Notes: generated by a model from the sequence alone, not told the origin. Numbered from the stretch's first letter, positions 41,508-50,288 are shown. The stretch: 64,000 nucleotides of DNA from CAYPHY01 sp964410625 (GCA_964410625.1 CAYPHY010000001.1:62001-126000); one strand, 5' to 3'. Numbers and translations: made by a program.

Positions 41508-42908
41508 TTATTTTTCGCCACGAACGAGAGCGAGAGAGATAGCATTGTGCCGTTCGACAAGCGGCTGTACTTCCATTGTTTGCAAGACACCCTCCTGTAC
41601 CACGATACGGCCGTTAATCACCGACCAATCCACCTGCGCTGGCTGGCAAAAGACCAGCGCGGCCACCGGATCATGCAACGCCCCAGCAAAGCCCAACTGG
41701 TTAATGTTGATCGCAATAAAGTCAGCGCTCATCCCCGGAGCCAGATAGCCAATATCATCCCGCCCTAAGACGGCCGCCCCGCCACGAGTCGCCAGCTCCA
41801 ACGCCTGTCGTCCCGTCATCGCACTGCCCAGACCGGCGAAACCGCCACGGCCGCCCGGTTCCTCGCTCAGATAACGATCTGGAGCTACCCGTTGCAAGAG
41901 CATTGCCTGCCTCGCTTCACCTAACAGATGCCCACCATCATTCGAAGCTGACCCATCTACGCCGAGACCAACCTTTGCCCCTGCCCGCCAGAGCGCGGGT
42001 ACGGGACAAATGCCGCTGGCCAGGCGCATGTTGCTGCTGGGGCAATGGGCCACGCCCGTTCCGGTTCGGCCGAATAAATCCACCTCGCTATGGCTAAGAT
42101 GAACACAATGGGCGTGCCACACATCCTCACCCGTCCAGCCCAATGCCTCGGCATAGGCAACCGGCCGCTGGCCGAAGGTTGCCAGGCAAAACTCCTCTTC
42201 TTCGATTGTCTCTGCCAGATGGGTATGCATCCGTACATTGTAGGAACGGGCCAGCGCGGCCGATTCGCGCATCAGGTCCGGCGAGACGGTGAAGGGGGAA
42301 CAAGGGGCGACAACAATCCGCAGCATCGCATGGCGACTGGGGTCGTGATATGTCTCAATCAAACGACGAGTATCTTTAAGGATGAACGCCTCATCTTCCG
42401 TTACCCGATCAGGCGGTAAGCCGCCCTTGCTTTCGCCAAGCGACATCGAGCCGCGTGAAGCGTGAAAACGCACGCCGATCTCTCCAGCAGCGCGAATTTG
42501 GCTATCGAGCGTGCAATCATTGGGGTAAATATAGAGATGGTCGCTGCTGGTGGTGCAGCCTGACAAGGCCAGTTCTGCTAGCCCAGTCAGCGTACTGATG
42601 TAAATCGCCTCGTCGGTCAGATTCGCCCAGATTGGATAGAGCGTCGTCAGCCAGGTGAACAAATCAGCGTCTTGAGCAATCGCTCGTGTCAACGTCTGGC
42701 ATAGGTGGTGGTGGGTATTCACCAATCCGGGCAAGACGACGTGCCCTTGCAAGTCGAGGATGGTGTCGGCCGTTTGCGGCAAGTCGGCCGTTTTCCCCAC
42801 CTGTTCAATGATATTGTCTCGCACAAACAAGCCCCCATCGGTTATCTCCTGGCGCGTATCATCCATTGTGACCAAAACGGCCGCGTTCTTCACTAATAAA
42901 GTTCCCAT
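41508..42908 (-). CDS. 8-oxoguanine deaminase (amidohydrolase superfamily)
   Basis: A 466-residue metal-dependent deaminase. Metal ligands are in LVNTHHHLCQT (HXH), HTHLAET and HAHCVHL, with the final Asp in GLGVDGSASNDGGHLL. SRGSMSLGESKGGLPPD is a feature of the 8-oxoguanine deaminase subgroup, which converts 8-oxoguanine to urate. Close relatives deaminate guanine, S-adenosylhomocysteine or s-triazines. Length is normal. It stands between the ATPase gene and the tRNA, with its own upstream region not resolved. Confidence 0.85.
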   Translation of the reverse strand: MGTLLVKNAAVLVTMDDTRQEITDGGLFVRDNIIEQVGKTADLPQTADTILDLQGHVVLPGLVNTHHHLCQTLTRAIAQDADLFTWLTTLYPIWANLTDEAIYISTLTGLAELALSGCTTSSDHLYIYPNDCTLDSQIRAAGEIGVRFHASRGSMSLGESKGGLPPDRVTEDEAFILKDTRRLIETYHDPSRHAMLRIVVAPCSPFTVSPDLMRESAALARSYNVRMHTHLAETIEEEEFCLATFGQRPVAYAEALGWTGEDVWHAHCVHLSHSEVDLFGRTGTGVAHCPSSNMRLASGICPVPALWRAGAKVGLGVDGSASNDGGHLLGEARQAMLLQRVAPDRYLSEEPGGRGGFAGLGSAMTGRQALELATRGGAAVLGRDDIGYLAPGMSADFIAININQLGFAGALHDPVAALVFCQPAQVDWSVINGRIVVQEGVLQTMEVQPLVERHNAISLALVRGEK

Positions 42909-43003
42909 AACGCTATTTGCTACTCCCTTTATAAAAGGTAAGCTTAACCGCTTACCCGGAATGATTGTCCGCCCTATATATCACAATTACCCCCACAGCG
43001 GTA

Positions 43004-43055
43004 TCCCAATCTCTAATCTTCAATCTCTTAATCTCCCAGTCTCCAATCTCCCTCT
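43004..43055. repeat. Heptamer tandem repeat (AATCTCY) upstream of tRNA-Leu
   Basis: AATCTCTAATCTTCAATCTC, then TTAATCTCCCAGTCTCCAAT. It is the same family as 13439-13486 and 55646-55680. It ends just before the tRNA promoter. Confidence 0.7.
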
Positions 43056-43064
43056 TATTCCACT

Positions 43065-43092
43065 TTGGCATCTGCTCGCCAGGTGGTATAAT
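43065..43092 (+). promoter_or_regulatory. Putative sigma70 promoter for tRNA-Leu
   Basis: TTGGCA (43065-43070), 16-bp spacer, TATAAT (43087-43092). The transcript would start about 5-6 nt before the mature tRNA. Confidence 0.65.
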
Positions 43093-43104
43093 TAAAGTTT
43101 CGTC

Positions 43105-43186
43105 GGGGATGTGGCGGAACTGGCAGACGCGCATGACTTAGAATCATGTGCCGCAAGGCGTGTGGGTTCGAGTCCCTCCATCCCCA
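43105..43186 (+). tRNA. tRNA-Leu (anticodon UAG)
   Basis: An 82-nt class II tRNA. Acceptor GGGGATG pairs with CATCCCC, discriminator A at 43186 and no encoded CCA. The anticodon stem CATGA/TCATG holds loop CTTAGAA with anticodon TAG at 43139-43141. The long variable arm (GTGCCGCAAGGCGT) identifies Leu, and GGTTCGAGTCC is the T arm. A good promoter and a strong terminator flank it, so it is a single-gene unit. Confidence 0.95.
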
Positions 43187-43197
43187 CTTATCAATGG

Positions 43198-43227
43198 AAA
43201 GGCGTTGCTGGAGAGCAACGCCTTTTT
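43198..43227 (+). terminator. Intrinsic terminator of tRNA-Leu
   Basis: GGCGTTGCT and AGCAACGCC pair perfectly around GGAG, preceded by AAA and followed by TTTTT. It ends the tRNA transcript before tig. Confidence 0.9.
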
Positions 43228-43292
43228 ATTCAAGAGAAGCGTATTGAGGAACCGCAGCGTTCTGATTATTGATTTAATTGAGAGGTAAGCCC

Positions 43293-44876
43293 GTGACGTT
43301 AACGATTCACACCGAAGAAGATGCACAGCGCCAGATGACAATGACCGTCGAACTCGACGAGGCGCGAGTGATGAAAGCAATGCGCGACAGAGCGCGTGAA
43401 CTATCCCGTGACTATAATTTTCCTGGTTTTCGCCCTGGCCGTGCTCCTTACCAGGTTGTAGCTCGCCGCCTGGGTGAAGATGCCCTGCGCGTAGAGGCGG
43501 TCGAAGCACTTGTTCAGCCAGTCTTTGAGGAAGCGATTGACCAACTCGAGGAGCAGGGAATCGAGCTATATGGGACGCCACAATTGGATGATATTGATAT
43601 TGAGCATAAGCCGATACTGCTGAAATTTACGCTGCCGTTGCAGCCGGTGGTAAAGCTGGGCGATTATCGTGCCTTGCGTAAAGAGGTTGAACCGGTCGAG
43701 GTCAAGGATGAGGCGGTGGATGAGGCACTGGAATCAATCCGCGAATCCCACCAGGAGTTAGAAGCGGTGGACCGCCCGGCCGAAATGGGGGATATGGTCG
43801 TGCTGAGCGGTAAAGGGGTATTTCTGACCCCATTGACCCCTTCGGCCGAAGAGACCGCCGATGACGAGAGCGAGGACACAGCGGCCGAGGAAACCACCGC
43901 TGAGCAAGCAGAAGCGGAAGTTGCCGAAGAAGCGGCTGCCACTGTTGATGAAGCAGAAACCGCCGATGCCGATAGCGCCACTGCCACAGAAGATGATGGT
44001 GATGGGGACACGGCCGACGAAGACGAAAGCAGCGAGGAAGAAGATATCCTCTTTGAAAGCGAACGGATGGAGCTGTTGCTGGATAGTAAACGCCTCTTCC
44101 CCGGTACACCCTTCGCTGATGAAATTGTGGGCATGGCGGTTGGCGACGAGAAGAGCTTTTCCTTTACTTTCCCCGAGGATTATGAGGAAGAGGATAATAT
44201 GGCCGGACGAGAGGCCACATTTACCATCACCTTGCTAGAGGTCAAGCGTCGCGAGTTACCGCCGCTGGACGATGAACTGGCTAAGTTGGAGGGAAACTAC
44301 GAAACGCTGGACGAGTTGCGGGCCAATATACGCGAAAACCTGGAACACAGCGCACGGGACGAACACCGTAACACGTTGATTGAGGAGATGGTAGATCATT
44401 TGCTGGAGGAGGCGGAATTAATCTACCCACCGGCGGCCATCGAGATGATCATTGACGATATGGTCGAGGACTTCCGCCGCCAGCTGCAAGGCATGGGCTG
44501 GCAGATGCAAGATTATTTGCAGCTACAAGGATTGACCGAAGAGAGCATTCGCGACGACTTTCGCCAATCGGCCGAAATCCGCCTGCGTCGCCAATTAGCC
44601 CTCCGCCAATTTGTGCTAGATGAAAAGTTGCGCGTGGATGCGGCCGATATTGACGCGATTATTGATGAGCGCGTCAGCCGCTTTGACAACGAAGAGTTGC
44701 GCGATGGAATGCGTAATTTTTACAAGAGCGGCCGTGGGTTTGAAGCCATCAGTAGTGAAGCGCTGGGCAACAAGACCTATGAGCGTATTGTCGAGATATT
44801 AAGCGGTAATGCCCCTGACCTGGCGACATTGGAAGCGGAAGCAGCGGCCGCCACAGATGAATCAGAAGAAGAATAA
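43293..44876 (+). CDS. tig: Trigger factor with long acidic insert in the PPIase domain
   Basis: A 527-residue ribosome-associated chaperone and peptidyl-prolyl isomerase. The GTG at 43293 has GAGAGGT upstream. Residues 1-125 are the ribosome-binding domain with the signature GFRPGRAP (45-52). The FKBP-like domain begins near 160 (AEMGDMVVLSGKG) but is split by about 70 residues (184-255) made almost only of Glu, Asp, Ala and Thr. It resumes with FPGTPFADEIVGMAVGDEKS. The C-terminal chaperone domain spans about 330-510. Typical trigger factors have about 430-480 residues, so the insert explains the excess. clpP follows, as is common. Confidence 0.92.
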   Translation: MTLTIHTEEDAQRQMTMTVELDEARVMKAMRDRARELSRDYNFPGFRPGRAPYQVVARRLGEDALRVEAVEALVQPVFEEAIDQLEEQGIELYGTPQLDDIDIEHKPILLKFTLPLQPVVKLGDYRALRKEVEPVEVKDEAVDEALESIRESHQELEAVDRPAEMGDMVVLSGKGVFLTPLTPSAEETADDESEDTAAEETTAEQAEAEVAEEAAATVDEAETADADSATATEDDGDGDTADEDESSEEEDILFESERMELLLDSKRLFPGTPFADEIVGMAVGDEKSFSFTFPEDYEEEDNMAGREATFTITLLEVKRRELPPLDDELAKLEGNYETLDELRANIRENLEHSARDEHRNTLIEEMVDHLLEEAELIYPPAAIEMIIDDMVEDFRRQLQGMGWQMQDYLQLQGLTEESIRDDFRQSAEIRLRRQLALRQFVLDEKLRVDAADIDAIIDERVSRFDNEELRDGMRNFYKSGRGFEAISSEALGNKTYERIVEILSGNAPDLATLEAEAAAATDESEEE

Positions 44877-44917
44877 CGCAACTCTTATGGTTCGTTGATA
44901 CACTTCTTACTAAGATA

Positions 44918-44985
44918 GTAAGCGGTAGGTGACGGTGGTTGGTGATCAGCTTACCGATTGCTGCTCACCGACTACCGATTACCCT
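44918..44985. repeat. Short heptamer-like repeat between tig and clpP
   Basis: GTAGGTGACGGTGGTTGGTG faces CACCGACTACCGATTACCC, made of imperfect 7-bp words that could fold back on each other. It may modulate readthrough from tig into clpP. Confidence 0.5.
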
Positions 44986-45007
44986 TTACTATAGCGAAGG
45001 AGAAACA

Positions 45008-45628
45008 ATGAATATACCAACATCGCTCGTTCCGATGGTTGTAGAGACAACCGGCCGTGGTGAGCGGGCATATGATATTTTTTCACTACTCTTAAAAGAG
45101 CGCATTATCATCCTCGGAACACCGATCAATGATCAAATTGCCAACCTGACCGTAGCCCAGTTGCTGTGGCTGGCGAGCGAAGACAGCTCCAAACCCATTC
45201 GTATGTATATCAACTCCCCCGGTGGCGCGGTCTATTCGGGGATGGCGATTTATGATACGATGCAGCAGGTTGAATGCCCCGTTTCGACCGTTGCCGTTGG
45301 TTTTACCGCCAGCTTTGGCACAATCCTGTTGGCCGCCGGTACGCCAGGGATGCGCTATGCACTACCAAACGCCACCATCCATCTCCACCAGCCGCTTGGT
45401 GGGGCACAAGGACAGGCGTCGGATATTGCCATCCAGGCGCAGGAGATTTTGCGGCTGCGTACTGACTTGAACCAGATTCTCAGCCACCATACCGGCCAAC
45501 CGATTGAACGGATTGCCAAAGACACTGACCGAGACTTGTATATGAATGCCCAGCAGGCAAAAGAGTATGGTTTAATTGACGATGTGTTGGGTAGTAATCT
45601 GTCGTCAAATGGGTCGAATGGGAATTAG
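45008..45628 (+). CDS. clpP: ATP-dependent Clp protease proteolytic subunit
   Basis: A 206-residue serine protease. ATG at 45008 is chosen because AAGGAG stands just upstream; an in-frame extension to 44939 looks non-coding. The catalytic triad is Ser102 (TASFGTILLAAG), His127 (HLHQPLGGAQGQ) and Asp176 (DTDRDLYM). The nucleophile motif reads GFTASFG rather than the common GQAASMG, but the serine is in place. It should form the tetradecameric chamber with a Clp ATPase encoded elsewhere; no clpX follows. The C-terminus SSNGSNGN and TAG stop lie in an AT-rich heptamer repeat. Confidence 0.93.
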   Translation: MNIPTSLVPMVVETTGRGERAYDIFSLLLKERIIILGTPINDQIANLTVAQLLWLASEDSSKPIRMYINSPGGAVYSGMAIYDTMQQVECPVSTVAVGFTASFGTILLAAGTPGMRYALPNATIHLHQPLGGAQGQASDIAIQAQEILRLRTDLNQILSHHTGQPIERIAKDTDRDLYMNAQQAKEYGLIDDVLGSNLSSNGSNGN

Positions 45629-45652
45629 AGAGTAGAGATTGGAGATTATTGT
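45623..45652. repeat. Heptamer repeat at the clpP stop
   Basis: GAATTAGAGAGTAGAGATTG then GAGATTA. It carries the clpP stop TAG at 45626-45628 and belongs to the GATTAGA/GATTGGA family. Confidence 0.65.
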
Positions 45653-45682
45653 TTGCCGATGGGCTAGATTTTTAGCCTGTAG

Positions 45683-45716
45683 ACGGCCGCATTCGCACCG
45701 AATGCGGCCGTTTTTG
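45683..45716 (+). terminator. Intrinsic terminator after clpP
   Basis: ACGGCCGCATTCG and CGAATGCGGCCGT pair over 13 bp around CAC, followed by TTTT. Both arms contain the over-represented CGGCCG word. Confidence 0.88.
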
Positions 45717-45785
45717 CTTTTTTGGCGACAGCACGAAGGTTTATGCTAAAATACCGCCTATTCTTATCCCATCTGTTCGTTGTAG

Positions 45786-46514
45786 GTGGATTCCTTGAAT
45801 CGAGAGTATCATCGTTGGTATAGTCCCTCGCTGGGGCGGGACATGGAGCTGTTGATATTTGGACACAGCGGGGCGCGTCTGCTGGTCTTTCCTACCTCAA
45901 AAGGACGCTTTTATGAGTGGGAAGATCGGGGGATGATGAACACGCTCGGAGACCAGATTAACAATGGCTGGCTCCAGGTCTACTGTGTGGATAGCGTGGA
46001 CGCGGAAAGCTGGTATGCGCGTTGGAAGTGGCCGGGCGACCGCGCTTACCGGCAGCTTCAATACGAGAACTATTTGCTGCGCGAAGTGCTGCCACTATCC
46101 TGGCAAAAGAACCCTAACCCTTATTTGATTACCACCGGGGCCAGTTTTGGCGCGTTTCATGCCGTTTCCTTTGCTTTGCGTTATCCTCATCTGGTCGGCC
46201 GCACCATTGGCATGAGCGGTGTCTATGAGATGGACCGTTGGACAGACGGTCACTATGATCAGAATGTCTACGCCCTCAGCCCGACCCACTTTATCCCCCA
46301 GGAACATGATTGGGGGCGGCTGGAGGCGTTGCGGCGGCAAGATATTGTTTTGGTAGTCGGCCGCGATGACAGCCTGCGCTACAGCAGCGAGAATTTATCC
46401 GCAGTGCTATGGAACAAAGGCATCGGCAATGCGCTACGCCTTTGGGATGGCTGGTCCCACGACTGGCCTTATTGGCACCAAATGATTCGCCTCTATATTG
46501 GTGGACATGATTAG
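45786..46514 (+). CDS. Alpha/beta-hydrolase esterase
   Basis: A 242-residue esterase-D-fold protein. The nucleophile elbow is TTGASFGAFHA, with Asp in VVGRDDSLRY and His in DGWSHDWPYWHQM as likely triad partners. The N-terminal YHRWYSPSLGRDMELLIFG is characteristic of small esterases found beside ATP-grasp genes. GTG at 45786 or TTG at 45795 can serve as start; AGGTGG lies just upstream of the latter. It heads a rightward run with two ATP-grasp enzymes, which suggests a shared substrate carrying a carboxylate or ester. Confidence 0.8.
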   Translation: MDSLNREYHRWYSPSLGRDMELLIFGHSGARLLVFPTSKGRFYEWEDRGMMNTLGDQINNGWLQVYCVDSVDAESWYARWKWPGDRAYRQLQYENYLLREVLPLSWQKNPNPYLITTGASFGAFHAVSFALRYPHLVGRTIGMSGVYEMDRWTDGHYDQNVYALSPTHFIPQEHDWGRLEALRRQDIVLVVGRDDSLRYSSENLSAVLWNKGIGNALRLWDGWSHDWPYWHQMIRLYIGGHD

Positions 46515-46562
46515 GATGACAAGGTGACAAGATGACAGGGTGACAGGGTGACAGGGTGAAGT
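46511..46562. repeat. Octamer tandem repeat (TGACAGGG)
   Basis: GATGACAAGGTGACAAGATG, then three TGACAGGG words. It begins at the esterase stop codon. A complementary CACCTTGTTACC follows at 46571-46582. The same family occurs at 49002-49098. Confidence 0.7.
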
Positions 46563-46630
46563 AATTGAATCACCTTGTTACCAGCGCTGTACTCAGCGCC
46601 CACCTTGCAATAAAGAAGGAGAGGAAGGGT

Positions 46631-47551
46631 ATGACATTAAAGGTAGGCTTACTCGTAGGGCGTGAGTGGTCGTTTCCGCCGGCGTTTATTGACGAGGTGA
46701 ACCGGCGCAATGAAGGAGTTGTGGCTGAGTTTATCAAGTTAGGCGGCACACGGATGAACGAACCCAATCCCTATGCCGTCATCATTGATCGTATTTCCCA
46801 TGAAGTCCCCTATTACCGTTCTTATCTCAAGAATGCCGTGTTGCAAGGGACGCGGGTGGTCAACAACCCCTTTATGTGGACGGCCGATGATAAATTCTTT
46901 GAGGCATCATTGGCAACCCGGCTGGGCGTTGCCAGCCCCAAGACGGTGGTTTTGCCCAATAAGGATTATGTGCCGGGGATCGTCCACGATGAAAGCCTGC
47001 GTAACCTGCAATACCCGCTTGACTGGGATGCCCTGCTAGAATATGTTGGTTTGCCCTGCATCCTCAAAGATGCCCATGGTGGTGGCTGGCGCGACGTCTA
47101 TGTTTGCCGCACTAAGGAGGATGTCTGGCATAATTACAATCAGTCGGGGCTATTCACGATGGTCCTCCAGGAGTTCATCCACTGGGAGCATTATGTGCGC
47201 TGTATGTGCTTGGGGCAGGAAGAAGTATTGCCGATGCGATATGATCCCCATGCCCGTCGCTACATTGTCGATCATAACCATCTCAGCCCGGAGTTGGGCG
47301 AACGGATCGTTGGTGATGCGCTGAAGTTGGTCAGGGCGTTGGGCTATGATATGAACACAGTTGAGTTTGCCGTGCGCGATGGTATCCCCTATGCAATTGA
47401 CTTTATGAACCCGGCACCGGACATGGATATCAACTCATTGACCCCCGTTTACTTTGAGTGGGTAGTAGAGCATATGGCTGATATGGTCATTCGCCTGGCA
47501 AAAGAGCCGCGGCCGCAGCTTGAAGAGTTGAAGTGGAGCAAGATGTTTTAG
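46631..47551 (+). CDS. ATP-grasp carboxylate-amine ligase (RimK-like)
   Basis: A 306-residue ATP-grasp enzyme, expected to join a carboxylate to an amine through an acyl-phosphate. ATG at 46631 has AGGAGAGGAAGGG upstream. The central part has LPCILKDAHGGGWRDVYV, the ATP-binding lysine and glycine loop, and the metal ligands lie in NTVEFAVRDGIPYAIDFMNPAPD. The N-terminal domain begins KVGLLVGREWSFPPAF. Substrates are unknown. It is flanked by an esterase and a second, permuted ATP-grasp gene, so two ligations may follow one another. Confidence 0.82.
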   Translation: MTLKVGLLVGREWSFPPAFIDEVNRRNEGVVAEFIKLGGTRMNEPNPYAVIIDRISHEVPYYRSYLKNAVLQGTRVVNNPFMWTADDKFFEASLATRLGVASPKTVVLPNKDYVPGIVHDESLRNLQYPLDWDALLEYVGLPCILKDAHGGGWRDVYVCRTKEDVWHNYNQSGLFTMVLQEFIHWEHYVRCMCLGQEEVLPMRYDPHARRYIVDHNHLSPELGERIVGDALKLVRALGYDMNTVEFAVRDGIPYAIDFMNPAPDMDINSLTPVYFEWVVEHMADMVIRLAKEPRPQLEELKWSKMF

Positions 47552-47580
47552 CAGACAGTTGACGGGGGCAGTATCCCGTT

Positions 47581-47625
47581 TACGCTTCTCGCCAACTGCC
47601 AACTGCCAACTGCCAACTGCCGACT
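47581..47625. repeat. Heptamer tandem repeat (CAACTGC)
   Basis: GCCAACTGCCAACTGCCAAC continuing for about four to five units. It lies between the two ATP-grasp genes. Confidence 0.75.
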
Positions 47626-47646
47626 CTTGTCTTTAAGGACCATACG

Positions 47647-49005
47647 ATGGCTTTACACGAAGCGATAATCACCTACCATGATTTGTTAACTGATGAAATG
47701 GCGGCCGAATCTAAGGGGCAACTCGATGATCAAATGCGGATGCGCGGCCTCTTTTTTGGCGACCGTCCACTCTGTACGGTCCTACGGCCGCGCTTTCTAA
47801 CCCCGGAGCAATATACCTATCTGCAACGCCAGATCAAGCCCTTGCTCACCGCTTTTCGCAAGGTGTCTGATACGGCCGTTGCTGACCAGGAGTTCCGTAA
47901 GCAGTTTGGTCTGTTTGAGTGGGAAGAAAAGCTGATCTCCATTGAGGCAGGCTATAGAAACCATACGCCGCTAACGCGGCTAGATGCTTTTTTCATTACC
48001 GAGGATGCGCAACCGAGTATGCGCTTCACGGAGTATAACGCTGAAGTGCCGGCCGCCTCAGCTTACAACGATGTCCTGACTGAAGTTTTTTTTGGCCTGC
48101 CCGTGATGGGCGAGTTTCTCCGCCATTATATCGTTCGGCCGTTGCCCACGCGCCACAGTGTGCTCCACGTCTTACTCGACAGCTTTTACCAATGGTCTGG
48201 CGGCCGCGAAAAGCCGACCATCGCCATTCTCGATTGGCAAGAAGTGCCAACGCGCAGCGAGTTTGAGCTGTTTATTCAATATTTTCGCTCCCAGGGTTTT
48301 GAGTGCCAGATTGTGGACCCGCGTTCGGTGGAGTATAAGAACGGCCGATTGCGCGATGGCGACTTTGAATTTAATCTGATCTACAAGCGTGTCTTAATTA
48401 CTGAACTCATTGAACAATTAGGAGTGGACCAGCCGATTGTCCAGGCTATCCGCGACCAGGCGGTTTGTATGGTCAACCCCTTCACCTGCAAGCTGCTCTA
48501 TAAGAAGATGAGCCTGGCGGTGTTGAGCGATGAGCGCAATGCCAAGATGTTCAATGAGGCCGAACTCCGAGCCATCCATGATCATATCCCCTGGACACGC
48601 ACGGTAGAGGAACGCAAGACCCTCTATGGCGGCTTGCCCATTGACCTGATCCCCTTCATTCTCAAGTATCGCGAGCAGTTTGTGTTGAAGCCCAACGATG
48701 ATTATGGCGGTCGTGGGATTGTGTTGGGCTGGCAAACCAACACCAGCGGCTGGGAAAAAGCGGTGGAAGAGGCATTGGAGACCCCCTTTGTCATCCAAGA
48801 GCGCGTCCCTATTCCCACCGAGCCATATCCCAGCATCGTAGATGATCGCCTACAAATCTACAACCGGATGCTCGATACCGCCCCCTTCATCTTTCACGGT
48901 GATTATGTGGATGGTTGCCTGACCCGCCTTTCAACCGACCCGCTGCTGAACGTATCGGCCGGTGGTGGCTCCACCGTCCCGACGTTTATCGTCGAGAAAA
49001 GATGA
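47647..49005 (+). CDS. Circularly permuted ATP-grasp protein
   Basis: A 452-residue protein of the glutathionylspermidine-synthase-like or DUF404-type fold. RFTEYNAEVPAASAYNDVL fits the early metal-binding block, PTIAILDWQEVPTRSEFEL the middle one, and FVLKPNDDYGGRGIVLGWQ the ATP-binding loop placed late, as expected in a permuted domain. The end IVEKR runs straight into a TGACA octamer repeat that forms the stop codon. AAGGA precedes the ATG. With the upstream ATP-grasp and esterase it forms a small biosynthetic cluster. The product is unknown. Confidence 0.8.
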   Translation: MALHEAIITYHDLLTDEMAAESKGQLDDQMRMRGLFFGDRPLCTVLRPRFLTPEQYTYLQRQIKPLLTAFRKVSDTAVADQEFRKQFGLFEWEEKLISIEAGYRNHTPLTRLDAFFITEDAQPSMRFTEYNAEVPAASAYNDVLTEVFFGLPVMGEFLRHYIVRPLPTRHSVLHVLLDSFYQWSGGREKPTIAILDWQEVPTRSEFELFIQYFRSQGFECQIVDPRSVEYKNGRLRDGDFEFNLIYKRVLITELIEQLGVDQPIVQAIRDQAVCMVNPFTCKLLYKKMSLAVLSDERNAKMFNEAELRAIHDHIPWTRTVEERKTLYGGLPIDLIPFILKYREQFVLKPNDDYGGRGIVLGWQTNTSGWEKAVEEALETPFVIQERVPIPTEPYPSIVDDRLQIYNRMLDTAPFIFHGDYVDGCLTRLSTDPLLNVSAGGGSTVPTFIVEKR

Positions 49006-49098
49006 CAAAGTGGCAGGGTGACAAGGTGAAGGGTTGATCCATTGCATCGGCCTAAGCCAGTCACCTTGTCACCTCTTCACCCGGTCATCTTGTCATCT
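49002..49098. repeat. Inverted pair of octamer tandem repeats
   Basis: GATGACAAAGTGGCAGGGTG continuing to GACAAGGTGAAG, a spacer of about 32 bp, then CACCTTGTCACCTCTTCACC and TCATCTTGTCATC. The two halves are near complements, so the RNA could form a long stem. It holds the stop codon of the permuted ATP-grasp gene and lies between convergent genes. Confidence 0.75.
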
Positions 49099-49100
49099 TC

Positions 49101-49307
49101 CTAAAAAGTCATCCCCCCGCTGGGTAGGAACATCGCCAGGATCATGCTTAGAATGACGAGCACACCAATCGTAATCGCGGCGATCTGAATCCAATTGATG
49201 TTGCGCTTTTTCGTTTTGCTGGCGGCTGTCCCATCTGGTGTTCGATACACTCTAACTGATTGTGGGACGAATTTTTTCTGTTCACGACGTTTTCTTGCCT
49301 TAGCCAT
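49101..49307 (-). CDS. Small basic single-span membrane protein
   Basis: A 68-residue protein I do not recognise. The first 38 residues are strongly basic (KARKRREQKKF, KTKKRN). One membrane helix follows (about 40-62, IQIAAITIGVLVILSMILAM) and a short tail. By the positive-inside rule the N-terminus is cytoplasmic. GGAG lies at a good distance before the ATG, which supports it as a real gene. Such proteins are common and conserved in Chloroflexota but unnamed. Confidence 0.65.
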   Translation of the reverse strand: MAKARKRREQKKFVPQSVRVYRTPDGTAASKTKKRNINWIQIAAITIGVLVILSMILAMFLPSGGMTF

Positions 49308-49585
49308 ACCATTCTCCTAAAAAATATAAAGACGAGTTGAGTCCGTTGAGCCGTTTTGGGACCGCTTGAGTGATGAACTGCTGTTTGGATTAGGCTTTCC
49401 CAATTCTTCTTTTGTAGATCAACTGACCCTTTCCTAGCCCCTCAGTATATCACAAACCAGCAATTACTTCGACTTTTCTCTCTATGCACCGCTGTAAGCG
49501 GTATTGCAAGCTTTGCCTTTTCTAATGGGGGTAGTTATCGTGACGAGGTTGCTTACGGCCGCACAAAAAGGCAAGCGGTGTCAGA
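49308..49585. other. Intergenic region with no recognised feature
   Basis: A 278-bp gap between two divergent genes. AT-rich toward the left. No hairpin, repeat or promoter that I would defend was found. Confidence 0.45.
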
Positions 49586-50152
49586 ATGACGACGAAGACT
49601 ATCATCATGCTTACTGCGCTCCTGCTATGCTTCCTAGGCGCGGCCGTTGCCGGTCGTGTCGTTTACGGAGAGGCACAGCTACCGGTCGTAGGCTTCGCCC
49701 ATGATAGCTATACCGTTCGCGAAGATGATGGGCAGGTGTTAATCCCAATAACGATCAACAAGCCCCCTCGCCGTCGCCAGGCAGTTGTAGTCGAGTTTTC
49801 AACTGAACCGGGGACGGCCGAAGCAGGGAGCAACGGCGATTACCTGCAAAGCAGCACCGTTCTAACCTTCACCCACCAATCCGATACGATTCAGTTTGGC
49901 TATGTTACCCTCATAAACGATAATTTCCCCACTGAAGCGGATGAAACAGTCATGCTGACCTTACGCTTGCTCACGCCTGACACTGGAAAGCTGGGGCGCG
50001 GTGAAGTGACCCTAATTATTGTGGACGACGACACGGCCGCCTTCCGTGAAAGGGCCTATGTTCAACCAGTATTGGCCGAAGAAGTGCCAACACCACCGTT
50101 CCCTGTCACCAGTACCCCACCTCCGCCACCCACAGAACCCGCTCCCCCATAG
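49586..50152 (+). CDS. Exported single Calx-beta-domain protein
   Basis: A 188-residue protein with a signal peptide (TIIMLTALLLCFLGAAVAG). Residues about 35-150 form one Calx-beta repeat: VGFAHDSYTVREDDGQVLIP, GTAEAGSNGDYLQSSTVLTF, and ADETVMLTLRLL with the DDD ending TLIIVDDD. Calx-beta repeats bind calcium and are common in surface adhesins. The rest is a Pro-rich tail (TPPPPPTEPAPP) suited to spanning a wall. A double-hairpin repeat begins at the TAG stop. Confidence 0.82.
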   Translation: MTTKTIIMLTALLLCFLGAAVAGRVVYGEAQLPVVGFAHDSYTVREDDGQVLIPITINKPPRRRQAVVVEFSTEPGTAEAGSNGDYLQSSTVLTFTHQSDTIQFGYVTLINDNFPTEADETVMLTLRLLTPDTGKLGRGEVTLIIVDDDTAAFRERAYVQPVLAEEVPTPPFPVTSTPPPPPTEPAPP

Positions 50153-50213
50153 CTACGCTACGTAGCGCGGGTTGCCAACCCGCAAGCTTTCGGTTTAGCA
50201 AACCGAGTTACAC
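50153..50213. repeat. Double-hairpin repeat (CTGTAG family), copy 4
   Basis: CTACGTAG, palindrome GCGGGTTGCCAACCCGC, spacer, palindrome GGTTTAGCAAACC, then GAGTTACAC. It has the same design as copies 1-3 but different stem sequences. It starts 6 bp after the Calx-beta stop. Confidence 0.65.
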
Positions 50214-50288
50214 GCCTATCCTCTAGACATATATCAATCAATCAAAAAACGTGTAAGATATTCTTCGTTATAGGCGATATGGTAATAA

